Notes: generated by a model not told the origin, from the letters alone. 64,000 nt of DNA from Alectoria sarmentosa (GCA_009733775.1 WOGZ01000013.1:202150-266149); one strand, 5' to 3'; shown: positions 23,270-36,083, counted from the stretch's first letter. Numbers and translations: made by a program.

Positions 23270-25886
23270 AGAGAGAGAGATATGACGACCGCAGAACACC
23301 ACTGGAGTTCATTCTCTAACCTAGACCATTCTCCTAATGTGCGGAGCGATAGTCGAAGAATTCGACAAATGGGACCTTTTCATAGCGGTTCCTCCCTCAT
23401 GCATACTTAGTTCCCTAGACTTGTTATCCTCGTTACATAACACCTATATGACCCCTCAGACTCTATGCTGGTTCTGAAAAAGAGCGCAATGCGAATATCG
23501 AAGAAGATTTAATAATGCCCCCCAGGCCGTCTTTGATAATATAATAAAGAAGCCGCGTTATTTGTATTGGAAGGGTTCAAACATAAGTAGTTGAAAGCGT
23601 AAGAGGATTCGAAAAGCAATGAAAGGTCTTCAATGTGTGAAAGTCAAGATATGATATGCAAGCGGCAAGATGTGCACCTCCCTCAACGAGATGTGATACT
23701 TGAGATGTTGAAAAGGACTTACTTTTGTAACCCAAAAAAAAAGCCTTCGGCGAATCAATTTACCTATCCCGGAACGACCTACAATACAATATAATATAAT
23801 ATATTTGCATTTAGCGACACATCAACAATTGTAAGTAGGTATGTTTGCCCATCTAGCTCAACCGCGAACCACGCTAACAATTGTTTATAATTTCCTGACT
23901 CCGTCCCCCCCGCGAAAACACGCGCTAGTCTAGGCTTCGAAGCAGAGAACGTTGAGGGTTATAAATGCGCGCGGCAGTTTCGCGCTACCCTCGGGTTGTT
24001 AATTTCTGTGGATAATATTCTGGATGTGTTTTCGACCTAGGACGTGGATTGGCACCCCCTTTTCTCGTGGATTGTGGATCGTGGATGAGATACCTGTCTT
24101 TTGATTTTTTTGATTTTTGATTTTTTTGATTTTTTTTCTTCTTAGCGTTCTATCTTTTGTTGGCTGTGTTTTTTTTACAGGGAGTGGTTTATCCTCCTTC
24201 TCGTGGGTAGTGGAAAAGGAGATATTCACCTACTGATTTTCGATTCTTGTTTTTTCTCTTCTTTTTTTTGGGGGGCGGAGGGGCGAAGTTTGATCATGTT
24301 ATATCCTCACAAGGGACTGATGGGGCTATTTAAATTGTATGGCATCATTTACTGTTCATGGTAGCATCGAAAAGAATTTTTGCAGGGGATTTATTCTCTT
24401 TGTCACTACCAAATCTATGTGCGCAGATACATCGACTTATCGCGCGCACTTGGAACCACAAAAATCACGAGATTCCCTCAAATCTCGTGCCGCACAGCAT
24501 ACTTATGATGACTCCCACTGTTGTTCCATGGCCGCTCGCCTTCTTCCTATCTCCTCGTTACCGTTGTGCTCTCCTTTGCGCTTGGAGAGATGCTTCCCAG
24601 TGTCATTGGATCTTCGTACCGTCTGACTGCGCGAAAAAAGCCAAGGTCGCAGCCGAAGGGTTAGTTTAAGATGCCCCATTGAGGCTGAAAGCGCGGAGGG
24701 GGAAAGGCGCAAGAATAGCTTGGAGAGCTTGTGAGGTTGTGAGGAGCGTCGGGAGGGTAATGTAACAATGGCTACAATGGTCTGAGACTGTATGAGAAGA
24801 ATGAATAATCTGAGACTGTGCGAGAAGAATAAATAAGCGCTGACTACTTCTGAAAGTATGTGCAAGTTGAGGTGCAAAGTTTGTAAATGGATGCAGTTGC
24901 TGGTTTTTTTGGTAGGCAGAAATTTGTTGACGGTAGTTTTTGGGCGAGCATCCGCGCACTTGAGCTTCCCGATGTGTTGATGATGGTAGCTTGACATCTC
25001 TTAATACCTACGTCATTCAAGTACCAAACGAGATAAGTGCCAAGAAGGCTACAGCTACAGCTACAGCCCGCTCCTCGACCACATGGCTTTGGTACTTAGC
25101 AGACCATGAACACTTTGGGGCGGTCATGTATCTACAAGGTCGACTACTATAGTATTCAGCTTAATGAGGAAGCCATACATCCGTCTGATGCTACGTTCCG
25201 TTCGGCGAGCCCAACGTACTCACCGTCCTTCCACTTCTGTCCTTCTGAGCCCCAAATCCCAAAAATGATAGGCGAGAGAGGAATTAGAAATAGGATATAG
25301 GGAAACATAGCTTTATTGTGCTCGTGAGATCGGCGTAGAAGCCGGGATCTTCTTCCGATGATCAGAATGGTGAGTTCCACTGTGTAAGCTGAGATTACTT
25401 GACGCATTGTGGCGGTCTCGGGATTGTAACTCCTAGAGGACAGCTGGTCTTTCTTGGAATGTAGCGACGTTTTTCGAGTCGATTCCAGACCAAATCTACT
25501 ATCTCGCGAGTCAAGATTTGAATATGTATAGAGGAGGACGTTACTTAATTCCTTTCAAGAACACACGGCAGCCTTTCCAGAACACACGGCTGACGAACCG
25601 TCGTCCATATCAACATCTACTTTGAGGCCCACGCCAGACACCATCCTGCGCCCTCTGTCCGCTCACCCACCGAAAAAATTGCCATCCGGCTCTAAAGACG
25701 TTACAATTGCAGACCCCCTCGGAGCGCCGATTTCAGCGCAAGAGATCATAATCCGATGAGTTCACTATGACAGGTTATGGCAATGAGCTCAAGGCCAAGA
25801 GCCATGAGCTTGGACTCCTAGCGCTCAGGTTAAAATTGTGGTGATCATCTGTGAGGATGCAGTATTCGGTAGATCGACTTGGAAGT
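23270..25886. other. Long intergenic region, no gene supported
   Basis: Open frames are short and lack domains. It contains a T-rich GATTTTTT array (24099-24141) and a 27-bp direct duplication, TCTGAGACTG..., at 24781-24807 and 24809-24835. The minus-strand frame at 24503-24997 partly consists of that duplication and is not convincing coding sequence. Confidence 0.4.
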
Positions 25887-27614
25887 CTAGAACATGGAGT
25901 GATAATGGCTTTCCAACGGGTCAGGCCTGTGGACGCCTCCTTCAGCTTTGCCGTTCGGCGAGTTCTCCCTCCGCCACAGACTCGCAAGGTATAACACACA
26001 ACTTAGAGCCGCTAAACACAAGAATCCTAGCAGAATCGCATACCCTCTCTCGTAACGAGGGGCGTCTTTCATCAAAAAAGCGTATGTGGAGATGATACCT
26101 CCAATATTACCAAATCCAATCTGCCACGCCGTTCCCACTCCACGCGCATAATGTCCTCTTAGGTTCATAGTAAACCAGCAGATGACGACCGGCATGGCTG
26201 AGAAAGTGCCCATGGTAACGAGAAAGAGCGCTCCGTATTCAAGATGTTTGTTGTCGTGGACTGTCAAGAGCACGGCAACTCCTGCGATGGCAATACAGAT
26301 GGGTGTGAGAGCGAACAGGAATCGGTGATGAGTCAAGTCAGAGAGGATTGCGACGAGTATAGAGAATACAAAAGCCGCGGCAGAAGGGGCGACCGAGTGT
26401 AGCTGGGTCTGGATTTGGCCGTAGCCGTATGTTTCGATGACGGTGGGAGCGAAGTACGCATAACCTGTGACAAGGGCAAATATCTTAGCAGGTTTGGCAT
26501 CAGATAACTAGTGGTATGGGAGTACATGCCGTATGCTGGGACAATGAGAGAGAAGTACATCAGTCCTCCCAAGACTACCTTGTAGTCCGTGAAAACTTTG
26601 ACGATATCGTGGACCTCGATGCGCCGATCGGTTGTTGAGTCACCCTGCTCCGCTTGAAGCCTTGCGTTGATGTAAGCGCGTTCGTCTTCGCTCAGCCACT
26701 TGGCGTCATCCGGAAAATCCGAGATGATGAAGAAAGAAGCAATTGCGATGACACAGGTCAGGAGTCCTTCCAATATAAAGATGTAGCGCCATGCATGGTA
26801 TCCCCTAATGCCATTCATCTTTCCAATAGCACTAGCAAGCAGCCCCCCAAACGCACCGGCTAGTTGCGTTGAGCTGAAGAAGAGTGTGTATCTTTTCTGA
26901 GCTTCTGAGCGTTTGTACCACATGCCGATCATATAAAAGCCTATGTGACGGAATCAGCGCAGGTCCACGAGCTTCGAGAAAATAATGCCCTACATCCGGG
27001 GAAGACTCCAGCTTCGGTGAGGCCAAGAAAAAAGCGAGTGGCTATCAAACCGCTGAAGTTCTGTACGAGCCCTTGGAGTGTCATCACGAGTCCGAACAAG
27101 AACATGCAAATCGGTACTTTCTAAGGGTCAGCAATAGGGGCGACGCTGAGCCAGCAGCGCACGTACGCCAGACATGTGGTCTCAACCTCCTCAGCAGGAC
27201 GTTAGAGGGAATCTCGAAGAGGACGTAGGGTACGAAAAAGACTGTCAGGGCAGTGTTGTATTGCGTGCCTGTGAGTTTGAGGTCCTTTTCGAGCCCGTAG
27301 ATGACGGCATTGCCAATGTTGACGCTTCATCAACATGGAATCAGCCTTGCACCAATCGTAATAACCAGTTTTTGTGCTGGTTCCTACCGGTCGAGAAAGG
27401 CCATGATGTAAATGGCGCACAGGATAGGCAACAGCCTCCAGTCGATCTTTTGAACCAACGCACGCTCTGTCGTGTGGGATGGGCACTGGACAAGCAGGTC
27501 GTCAACGTTGGCCCTCTCGTTGACTCCATGAGCAGAACCATTCTCGACCAAGTCGTCAGGCGAACGGGGGTCTGCAACGATACTTTTAGCGAGAAGATCC
27601 TGCTTTGCGTGCAT
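25887..27614 (-). CDS. MFS transporter, anion:cation symporter (nicotinate/allantoate permease-like)
   Basis: Plasma-membrane uptake carrier with 12 predicted helices. Exons 27614-27388, 27324-27167, 27116-26994, 26940-26509 and 26464-25887 (505 aa). Signatures: M-A-F-L-D-R-V-N-I-G-N-A at the first helix, F-E-I-P-S-N, T-R-F-F-L-G-L-T-E-A-G-V-F-P-G, G-M-W-Y-K-R-S-E-A-Q-K-R-Y and L-S-E-D-E-R in the central loop; these place it in the ACS (Dal5/Tna1-like) branch. Two junctions are unusual: intron 2 ends in AAAG rather than the TTAG four bases earlier (needed to read V-W-L-P-I-C-M), and intron 4 has a weak GTTATC donor. The substrate cannot be told from sequence; these carriers move vitamins, ureides or small organic anions. 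Confidence 0.87.
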
Positions 27615-28619
27615 CGTAGACTAGGATGAAAAGGAATGAAGAATACGAGCATTCTTGGGCAGGAATGTGGGGCTGTTAGTATTTCTCCAAAGAAACTAGT
27701 TGTATTGAAATGTAACATAATGTAACATAATGTAATATAATGGCACTTACAGGATTAGCTACATCTCCATGCATCCGATTCAGCATTTGCTATTGGTTAC
27801 CCAAAACAAACCTGCCAAGACAGTACCTTACTTATGAGACGATGATGCCGAGGCACCCCCACGGCTCCCACATCAGTCTACAGCGCAGGGTTGCAATCTT
27901 AAGTAAAGTAGACTTTAGTCAGTGCCAAGTGGAGGCGCATTGCGAATGGTGTAGCAGCGCTTACAGCTGTCAGCAAGGCACACACTCACCAGCGCCCGTT
28001 AGCCGGCCGGCTTTCCCCCGCAAAGCTAAACAATGCCACCGTCACATGCCCCATTGACTCAACGAGGCCTGTGGTGTGGTGTGGTAGATCCTTACCGTAA
28101 ATGCATACCATTACCACAAGAATGACGCGATTGATTGATTGGATTTCGGCTGAAGCGATCTTCTCTTTTTTCCTGACCTTTTCAGTGCGCATCACCCGAG
28201 GCTCGACGCAGGCAGCGCTCAGCTGTGTGCTGCTGCGCTGCTGATCCATTGCCAATAATGTTTCCCAAACATTGGCTCCGAGGCGGGATGATGGCTCGAG
28301 GCTGTATGTATGTGCACGACTTGCAATAATAGCACGTGTGTGCAGTGTGTGCATCGTTTGTTGCTGTCGCTGACTGGCTGCGTCAGGATTAGGCTGCGAC
28401 AGATAATTCGATGCTTTTTTTTCATGCAGCTTCTTTAAGTAGGGAAGACGAACTTGTATTTATTGTTACGCCTCACGTTGGGGTCGGTTTGACAGAGTTG
28501 TTCAATACATATCGATAAATATGCTACTGAGGTCCTGAAGGCCCCTTTAGTCTTGCAAAGCATCCTCTCTTATTTCTATCCAAACTAACTATCCTTTGTT
28601 CATCCCCCTCATTCGCGCC
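27615..28619. other. Divergent intergenic region with a short tandem repeat
   Basis: Lies between the minus-strand MFS gene and the plus-strand rhodopsin-like gene, so it probably holds both promoters. A 10-bp unit, TGTAACATAA, is repeated three to four times at 27711-27742. Confidence 0.5.
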
Positions 28620-30302
28620 ATGTCTACTACGACTGTTGGCGCCATTGCCCCTCCGCCGGGAATCATTCCCAATTTCATTGATCCTCACAACCTTCACAAA
28701 TACAATGTCATCACCCAGTCTGTCTGTTTTGCTACCAGCACTATCTTTGTGTCCGCACGATTGCTCACAAAGATCCGCTTCACTCCGCCTTTGGGGCCAG
28801 AAGATTGTAAATTACCTTCCCCCGGAAATGGCGACGACTTTCGGCTCTGCTACTTAAGCTAACCGTCGGTTAGACACCTGTTTTGTTGCGTGGGTATGAA
28901 TGAAGACAGCGTCACTCAATGTGCATATTCAGCACTACTTACTGACTGATGAGATGAAATAGTTGGGGCTTTTGGCATATGGGATACTCGACCTCGTGAC
29001 TGATGCTTACGGCGAAGGCACTCACCTCTGGGATGTAACACAGACACATGCCGTGCACTGGGCGAAGGTGAGTTGAAAGCCATAGAACAAAACAAACTAC
29101 ACGTCTACTTTTGAGACATTGGCTAACACATACATCACTAGTTGGCAAATGTCCAAGAGATCATCTATGGTCCCATCATACTCATCACCAAGATATCGAT
29201 CCTCCTGCTCTATGCGAAATTATTTGCGCCTCAGCGAAGAAGCGTTACCTACATCCTCATACAAACGCTTCTATATTTCAACCTGCTCTTCTACACCGCC
29301 ATCACTTTGGTCAAAATCTTTGAGTGTACGCCGAGGTATGTCAGGCCCCTCAATGAACCCTAGTCATCCCCCCCCCCCCCCCCCCGCAACAAACATTAGG
29401 CGCAAAATCTGGGAAAAGACCACACCAGGACACTGCATCAATCTGGCCGTGCTGCTCTACGTCACCGGAGTTGTCAATACTGCCTCCGATATCGCCATCT
29501 TGATGCTTCCACTGACTGTCATTTGGCATCTTCAGATGCCCACAAATCGGAAGATCGGTGTGTCAGCAGCCTTTGCTGCGGCTTTGTTGTGAGCCTCCCT
29601 CTCTCTCATCTGGAGCTTGTGAAATGTGTCGCCTAACGTTCATTCAGTGCCCCAATTGCCAGCATTCTGCGTCTGGAGGCGAGCATCAAGGCCGCGTCGA
29701 GCAAGGATGCCACCTACGCCCTGTTTGGGATATCGCTCTGGACGTGAGTGTCGAGTAGTCTCTTTTTGCATCGCGTCTGTTGTCGACCACATCTGCTCAT
29801 ATATACCCCCCCCCCCTGCAGTCAGGCCGAAATCACCACAGGGGTCATCTGCAGCTGTCTCCCGACGCTACCCGCCCTCTACCGCCACTATGCTCCCAAA
29901 GACAGCTCCATGCGTCATCCGTCGGGCCGACGGGAGGGTCTCGACAGCCACACTGTCAAGGCGCCGAAGCACTCGATTTTGTCGTCGTTCCGAATGGCGC
30001 CCAGCACGCGATACCAAGACCACGACGACGACCCCCGCCTCCTCCGCGCCGAATACCTGGAGTTGGGTGGTGTTTCGGGCGACGAGAGAGGCGGAGCGGA
30101 GCTCAGTGGGCCCGTCACCACCAAGATTGAAGGGGGGGCTGATGCGAGCATCGACTGGGCAGCAACCAAGAGCGAGGGAGATGGACCCTTGCATGGTGAC
30201 GGCCAGTGTGGACGATGGGGAGGTATCACCAAGACGGTGTGCCTCGAGAGTGTCCCTCAGCGTCCAATGTCTACCCAAGGCATCGGCGCTCGCGAACCAT
30301 GA
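28620..30302 (+). CDS. Fungal rhodopsin-like seven-helix integral membrane protein
   Basis: Belongs to the large fungal family of extracellular/membrane proteins annotated as rhodopsin-domain proteins (related to the PTH11-type receptors). Seven exons: 28620-28806, 28874-28893, 28963-29067, 29142-29335, 29400-29588, 29648-29743 and 29822-30302 (423 aa). Family marks: L-G-P-E-D-Y near the first helix, then Y-G-P-I-I-L-I-T-K-I-S-I-L-L-L-Y, F-E-C-T-P-R, C-I-N-L-A-V-L-L-Y and N-T-A-S-D-I-A-I-L-M-L-P, and E-I-T-T-G-V-I-C-S-C-L-P after the last helices. The C-terminal 140 residues are polar and disordered. Exon 2 is only 20 nt. Introns 4 and 6 contain runs of 18 and 11 cytosines. A sensory role is inferred from the family; it has no retinal-binding evidence. 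Confidence 0.88.
29368..29385 (+). repeat. 18-nt poly-C tract within an intron
   Basis: Lies between donor and acceptor of intron 4 of the rhodopsin-like gene, in the place usually taken by a polypyrimidine tract. A shorter run (11 C) lies in intron 6 at 29806-29816. Length errors in assembly are likely at such a run. Confidence 0.9.
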
Positions 30303-30645
30303 TGACGCGTCCGCTCCATGTTCTACATTTTCGTACCAGTATAAAAATTTCTACCTTTGAGGATGTTCTGAGGCTATACCTTATATGATCAACAGATGTG
30401 TTGTAGTGCAGAAATAAGTCGCATTGTATAACGAATGCTATGTCGAACATGAATAATCAGCCAGCCTGAAACACGCATGAGTTAAAGTGAAGGGTCTATG
30501 GTCATGTATCCACCGAGGATTAGGTAATGAGCTATTGTGTCGGCAACACTTGTTTTGGCCTACTACCGGAGTATTTATGGTCACGCAACAATCCCGCTCG
30601 GAAGCCAAAGACTGAAAAGTCATCGTCGCGCCGTCTCCTCATTCG

Positions 30646-32270
30646 TCAATCATCCATATACTTCTTCAGACCCCTCAGTCTCTGTTTCGCCAGTTCGAGT
30701 AAGTCGTCGTTTTTGCAGACGGCAAAACGCAGGTAGTCCTCGGAAAGGTGTGCATTCTCGGGACTGTAGAAGTCTGCGCACGTCATCATCATCATCAGCA
30801 TCGGTTCCGGAAAAAGAATGATTTCCGAGCGGCAATTTGGGAAGCTTTTTTCGTACCCGCTGGCGGGATGGCTGCGACGCCAAGCTCCTTGATCAAGAAC
30901 CATGAGAGTTTGAAGTCTCTGGACCGCTCCTCTACTTCTGGCGGGAAGGCGAAACTGGCGGGGATTTTGACCCGGCTCGTGTTGACAAGCACGAAGTAGC
31001 CGCCTTGAGGATCGATGTACTATGCTCGGAAGGATTGACAGATCAGCCCAGCGAGTCGCACAACCAGATGGAACCGTTCGGACGCACCGGGAGGCCTAGC
31101 TCTTCCCACACGGCGTTGAACCGGGCCATCTTGCCCATCATGTCCATCCTGCTCTCCTCCCAGAAACCCCTGCTGTCCGCTTCCTCGTAACCCACGGCGG
31201 CGGCCTCCTGCTGTGGACCGGGCGTGGCGAAACAGATGCGCGTGTGCGCCGTGGAAACGTGATTGATCAGGCTCGCTGGCCCGATCAAAAACCCCACGCG
31301 CCATCCAGTCGCATAAAATGCCTTGCCGACTGAACCCACGGTCAATGTCCGCGCTTCAATCTCGGGCGAAAGGGTCGAGATTCGGGTAAAGGGCACGTAG
31401 GAAAGTCGGTCGTAGACTTCGTCGGAGAGTATTATGATGGAATGCTGAACGCAGAGCTCGCCAAGGGCCAAGAGTTCCCCGCGCGAGAACACCTTGCCGA
31501 TGGGATTGTGACTTGTACTGGGTTAGTACACAAAGAATCAGATAGAAATGATAAACACGGACGGAGTATTTATAATCTTCAGGGTGTCAGTGTATCGCCA
31601 AAACACCGGACGCTAACGTGACTGACCATCATCTTAGTCCTAGGTGATATAGCTTGTCTGACTTGCTGCATATCCAGGGTCCATTCTGATGCAGGAATCC
31701 TCACTCTCCCGTCCGCCGAAGGTGGTATGAATGGAACGTATTTGACGATGGCGCTTGCCAAGTGAATATTGCGAATGTATCTAGCAGTGCCATCAGCATT
31801 ATCGTAAGTTTCAGCTGTTTTTCCTAGATCTCACTGATCAAAGAACGGCTCGAAGCAAATGACTTCCTCGCCCGGCTCGACGAAGGCCATGATCGCACTA
31901 AGCATCCCCTCATTCGCCCCTGTCGTGATGGAGATTTCGGTCACAGGATCAATCACCCTCCCAAACATGGGGGAATATGTATCCGCCAAAGCCTTCTTCA
32001 GCCGTGGCCGGCCCTGCTCTCCTCATCAGCTTTAGCTGGGTACGTCGAGTTGGAAAGGCAGTCACTCTTGTGGGCGAATATTGGTTGCAGTCCACCTTTG
32101 TCAACGCTTCTTGCGCTGCGTCGATGAGGAACTGGGGCGGATTGTAGCCGCTTGTGAAACGAACTTTAGCGACGTTGTCACATGCAATGGCTCCGGATGA
32201 CCTACAAGAAACCCTGACCAAGGTTCGCGATAGGTTGTATAGAGGATGCAGCCGCAGCCGAGTTGACCAT
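30646..32270 (-). CDS. PLP-dependent aminotransferase class I/II (kynurenine aminotransferase-like)
   Basis: Transfers amino groups between an amino acid such as kynurenine and 2-oxoglutarate. Eight exons: 32270-32206, 32150-32066, 32013-31835, 31780-31627, 31576-31563, 31511-31088, 31019-30857 and 30773-30646 (403 aa). Motifs: G-Y-N-P-P-Q-F at the N-terminus, Q-Y-S-P-T-R-G-R-P-R-L, T-T-G-A-N-E-G-M-L, I-N-T-P-H-N-P-I-G-K-V-F, I-I-L-S-D-E-V-Y-D, and S-V-G-K-A-F with the Schiff-base lysine near residue 229. Exon 5 is a 14-nt micro-exon supplying I-I-N-T-P; without it the conserved N-T-P-H-N-P loop is lost. Length is normal for the family. Substrate inferred from family resemblance only. It is convergent with the rhodopsin-like gene (344 bp apart). 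Confidence 0.9.
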
Positions 32271-34113
32271 GGTCCTGTGGCCTAGGTTCAGTCGCGGCGA
32301 GCCTACTTTACGAGTGCTTGGGGATGTCCCGCCCAGCCTTACCAAACATCGTTTCCAAAGCCTGATATTCGTGCTGCAGGCTTGATCAGCTCCTCCGGGT
32401 GAGCGGCCATGATGCTTGATACACCCTATAAGGCGCTTGAGGATATACAGAGGAAGGGGTTGTAATTGTCTTGGTATTGAAGCATTAATATGCGCAGTGT
32501 CAAAGTATGCCCGGACTGACATTGTGCCGTTCACGGCTCGGAAGCCTAAGGTAAGATGACATAATCCCGTCTCGAGACAACTACCTCGGTAAGGTAACGA
32601 GTGACAAACTAACGCCCATTGGGGGTTGGATCTATGGCGCAAGAGAGAACTCTCCTTTACTCTCAAGTATTTTACATGTACGAAATCGAGAATACGGTAA
32701 ATACAGTACTTTGGCGTCAGCCCCAACGGCTGCTATTTACGGACCGGGCCAAGCTTCCATTTGGTGATGCCGATAGCCGCAAACTCAAAAAAATGCCAAC
32801 GTAGAACAAGGGGTGAATGATGTACCTATCTCCATAGGGTAAGAGTATGGAGCACAAGTCATGCATATAGGGGTAATTCTGCGGGCGAAAACCTTAAAAT
32901 TTCTAAGTCTTACTGAGGAGGAAAATCAAAAATTCTAAGTCCCACAGTACAGCCGGCAGACTTATCTCAGTAGGACTTAGAGGTTTTGAGTTTCCCTATA
33001 TGCATGACTTATGCTCCATAGTCTTACTTTAAGTACTTGAATGAGCTGAACTTATGACATCATGATCGCTCTCAGCTCTGCCCTTATTGGGATGAAGCTC
33101 CGGATCGTCTCGCGCGTGATTCAGACCCGCAGGAGTGATATTTCCTCCTTCCCGAGCATTCGAATTCTTCACAAGAAAAGTTTAATCCAACCCTGCTCTA
33201 AAGTAAGCACGTTGTCAGACGAGACAATTATACGTCCAGGACTTTTGATCTCCGTATGATGTTTCTCATACGTAAATCTAAACTCTCCCCTGTACCTCCT
33301 TGATCAACCCCATCGATTAAAGCATTCATCAATGATCTTCGATTTAAAGACCGCAATGGGCTCTTGGCTCTTTTTACAGGCTCGAGGAATCTTTAATTAA
33401 ACGAATGATTCAACAGCATCTCGATTCAGTTTCGAGATGTCAACCAGTAACGTGTGACTCAATCCCACTTCAAGACCCCTCCTTTGATGCAGTCGGCTGC
33501 CATCGATGATTGGATGACGGCTGCAGCTTGAAACATCGTGTGGCCGGGCAGATTAAACAACTGAGCCAACGACCATCATTTCCCACCTCGGTTCGTCCGG
33601 TAAGCTGGATGAGGTGAGATTCGGAATCGGTTCAACGCCTCCCGTACGTGCGGATATTCAGTGCGCAATGCGCAAAGTGAATCATTTTCTGCCTCGAGAC
33701 TAGTTTGCGCTGTCCTCATGGCCGCTTTGAATCTAGATGGTTGCCTGGACAGACGGACAATCACAACACCCCATTGTTGTTGAAATGATGGTGCCTTGCC
33801 CACATTATCAACCACGTGTAGGCAACCGATACCTTCCTAATGAAAATGTTCGCATACATATGATTCATAGATTGCTGTCGCCCAAGTGGGAGGCCCCGTT
33901 CCTGTTCCCCATTGGCAGCGCGAATTCCGGAAAGTTTTCATGCGCTAGTAGCCCAACTGAGCCTACGTATGTATTTTATTTGTGATGGTTATATCATACT
34001 GTTGCAAATATACCTTGACACTAGAGGCCACCACCATTCATAAGCTTGGTCAATCGATCCATTGTTCAACACCAAATCTTCAAAAATAGATCTGTTTCCA
34101 AAATTGCCATCTG
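32271..34113. other. Divergent intergenic region
   Basis: Separates the minus-strand aminotransferase from the plus-strand MFS gene. Apart from the inverted-repeat element at 32839-33027 I see no gene; open frames at 32202-33985 have no domain. Confidence 0.45.
32839..33027. mobile_element. MITE-like element, about 189 bp, with 34-bp imperfect TIRs
   Basis: The left arm begins GTAAGAGTATGGAGC at 32839 and the right arm ends with its near-complement at 33027; about 34 bp pair with roughly three mismatches, through a shared CATGCATATAGGG block. Pairing continues inward with weaker similarity (CTAAGTCTTACTGAG against CTCAGTAGGACTTAG), so the whole unit can fold as a long hairpin. No coding capacity. 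The target-site duplication is unclear. Confidence 0.65.
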
Positions 34114-36083
34114 ATGTCGAAGGATGATGCCAGCGAAGTGTTCGCTGCTGCTCATACTGGCGATACTATCTCACCAGAGGTCAAGGGGCAATCCTCAGCA
34201 GCAGCTCAATCCATCAACCTCGCATCTTCAGCTAGCCAGATGAATGGCGAACTCCTCCAACGGAAAGGTTTCCTCGATCGTGTGACAGTCATCAAACATG
34301 TCAATACACCCTTGGAATATGGGACTTTGACAAAATGGATGATTACTTTAATTGTTGCTGGCGCTGCGGCCATAGATCCAATCAGCAGCACAATCTTCTA
34401 TCGTACGCTGTCCGACCTCGGTAGCATCCTGCACAACACTGACAACTAGCTTCAGCTGCTCTCCCCGAACTTGCCACCGACTTTGACATTTCTCCTACTA
34501 TCGCCAACCTCTCTGTTGCCCTTGCCTTTCTTCCCACGGCGATTTGCCCGCTCTGGTGGTCTTTCCTCTCCGAGTCTCGAGGGCGACGGATGGCCTACTT
34601 GATTTCACTGGCCCTGTGCTTGGTATTCAATACACTTTCGGCAAAGTCGTCTTCCATTGGCGCGCTAATAGCCATGCGTCTCCTCAGCAGCGGTACCGGT
34701 TGCTCTGTAACGGCCGTGGGAGCGGGGACAGTCGCTGATATCTGGGAGCCCAGTATGAGAGGTAAAGCAATGGGGATCTTTTATCTCGGACCACTTCTAG
34801 GACCTGCTGTTGGACCTGTGATAGGTGGAGCCCTTACGCAAGCATGGGACTGGCGAGCGACGCAGTGGTTCTTGGCCATTATGTGCGGCGCTTGTCTTCT
34901 GGTAATCTTGTTCTGTCTTCCAGAGACGCTCGGCAGCTCCCGCGAACGCATAGGCGGCGAGAAAGAGATTTTCCCATGCAGTGATGACCTGGAGCAAAAC
35001 GAGCCTCGAAACGTTCACCGTCAGTCTTTTCGAAGTCGCTTTCAAATTGGGGGCCGTATCATCGTGGCAAACATTATTGACCCTCTCCGCATTCTTGTAT
35101 ACCTCCGCTTCCCCGCCATCCTCCTACCCGTCTACCTGGCCAGTGTATCACTGGGCATGCTCGTTGTGTGGTCTGTAAGTATTCAAGCGGCCTTCTCGAA
35201 GCCTCCATATGACTATTCAGCCCTGATAATAGGACTACTGTTCATTCCATTTTCCATGGGACTTATCCTAGCCTCAATTCTCGGTGGTCGATGGTCTGAT
35301 TACATCATGCTTCGAGCGGCAAAACGTGCAGGACGCCTTGACGAGAAAGGAAAGCTGGTTGCCCGGCCAGGAGATCGTGTACGCGAAAATGCATGGCTTT
35401 CGATTGTGCTATTCTCGGGAGGTCTGCTTTGGTATGGCTGGACTGTCAAATATGGAGTACTCTGGATTGTACCTGTAAGGCTCCTTTCCTTTCTTTTGCG
35501 CGTTCTCCCCACCATTGTACAGAGATTGGCTATCACCACAAGGCTGCAAATGATAGAAGTGGCAACAACAAAGACTGACCAAACCTTACTGATGTCGTGC
35601 TCGTCCAGATGTGCGCAAGTTTCTTCATCGGCGCTGGCAGTATGCTAGTCTTTGTAAGCAGATCTTCCATACTCTCCTCTCATTTTCACATTGCAGACGA
35701 CGAACCGCGAAACCGATTTCCGGAGCGCGACAGAGCCTATCGGCGTCACAATCACTTGTCTCATAGCCCCCAATCTTCGGTACATGTTTCTGGAAAAGGA
35801 GGCGCTGACACGCCCAATTTCCCTGTAGGGCCTCACGACCACGATGCTCACGGAGCTGGTGCCTAGCAAAAGCGCTTCTGCCGTCGCGGTCAACGCCCTG
35901 GGCAGGAATCTATTCTCCTGTATTGGCGGAGTGGTGGCGCAGCCATTGATTGGCGCCGTGGGCCAAGGATGGCTCTTCACAGGACTATCCGTCATCATCG
36001 TAGCGGGCTCGGGGGTCATTTGGGCCATGCGCAGGTTTTCGGAAAAGTGGAGGATTGAGCTGGCTGGTAAGCTCGCGGACTAG
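34114..36083 (+). CDS. MFS transporter, DHA1 drug:H+ antiporter type
   Basis: Efflux carrier of the 12-helix DHA1 family (polyamine/drug exporters). Exons 34114-34402, 34450-35474, 35609-35653 and 35829-36083 (537 aa). Seen: I-F-Y-P-S-A-A-L-P-E-L-A at the first helix, F-L-S-E-S-R-G-R-R as motif A, G-P-L-L-G-P-A-V-G-P-V-I-G-G-A as motif C, and W-D-W-R-A-T-Q-W-F. The central loop has R-F-Q-I-G-G-R-I, and the second half reads Y-D-Y-S-A-L-I-I-G-L-L-F-I-P. Intron 3 is long (175 bp); it contains an open stretch, so an extra exon is possible, but joining 35653 to 35829 restores the usual S-M-L-V-F...T-M-L-T-E-L-V-P sequence. Substrate unknown. Confidence 0.88.

Noticed and set aside
24503..24997. 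164-codon minus-strand ORF
   Set aside because: Leu/Ser/His-rich without domain, partly built from a 27-bp duplication; no splice partners.
29626..30360. 244-codon plus-strand ORF and several overlapping frames on both strands
   Set aside because: They overlap the last exons of the rhodopsin-like gene; the GC-rich tail keeps all frames open. Only the spliced frame carries the family motifs.
35654..35828. Extra exon inside MFS intron 3
   Set aside because: An open stretch exists after a CAG acceptor, but including it breaks the conserved membrane-helix sequence that the direct join restores.
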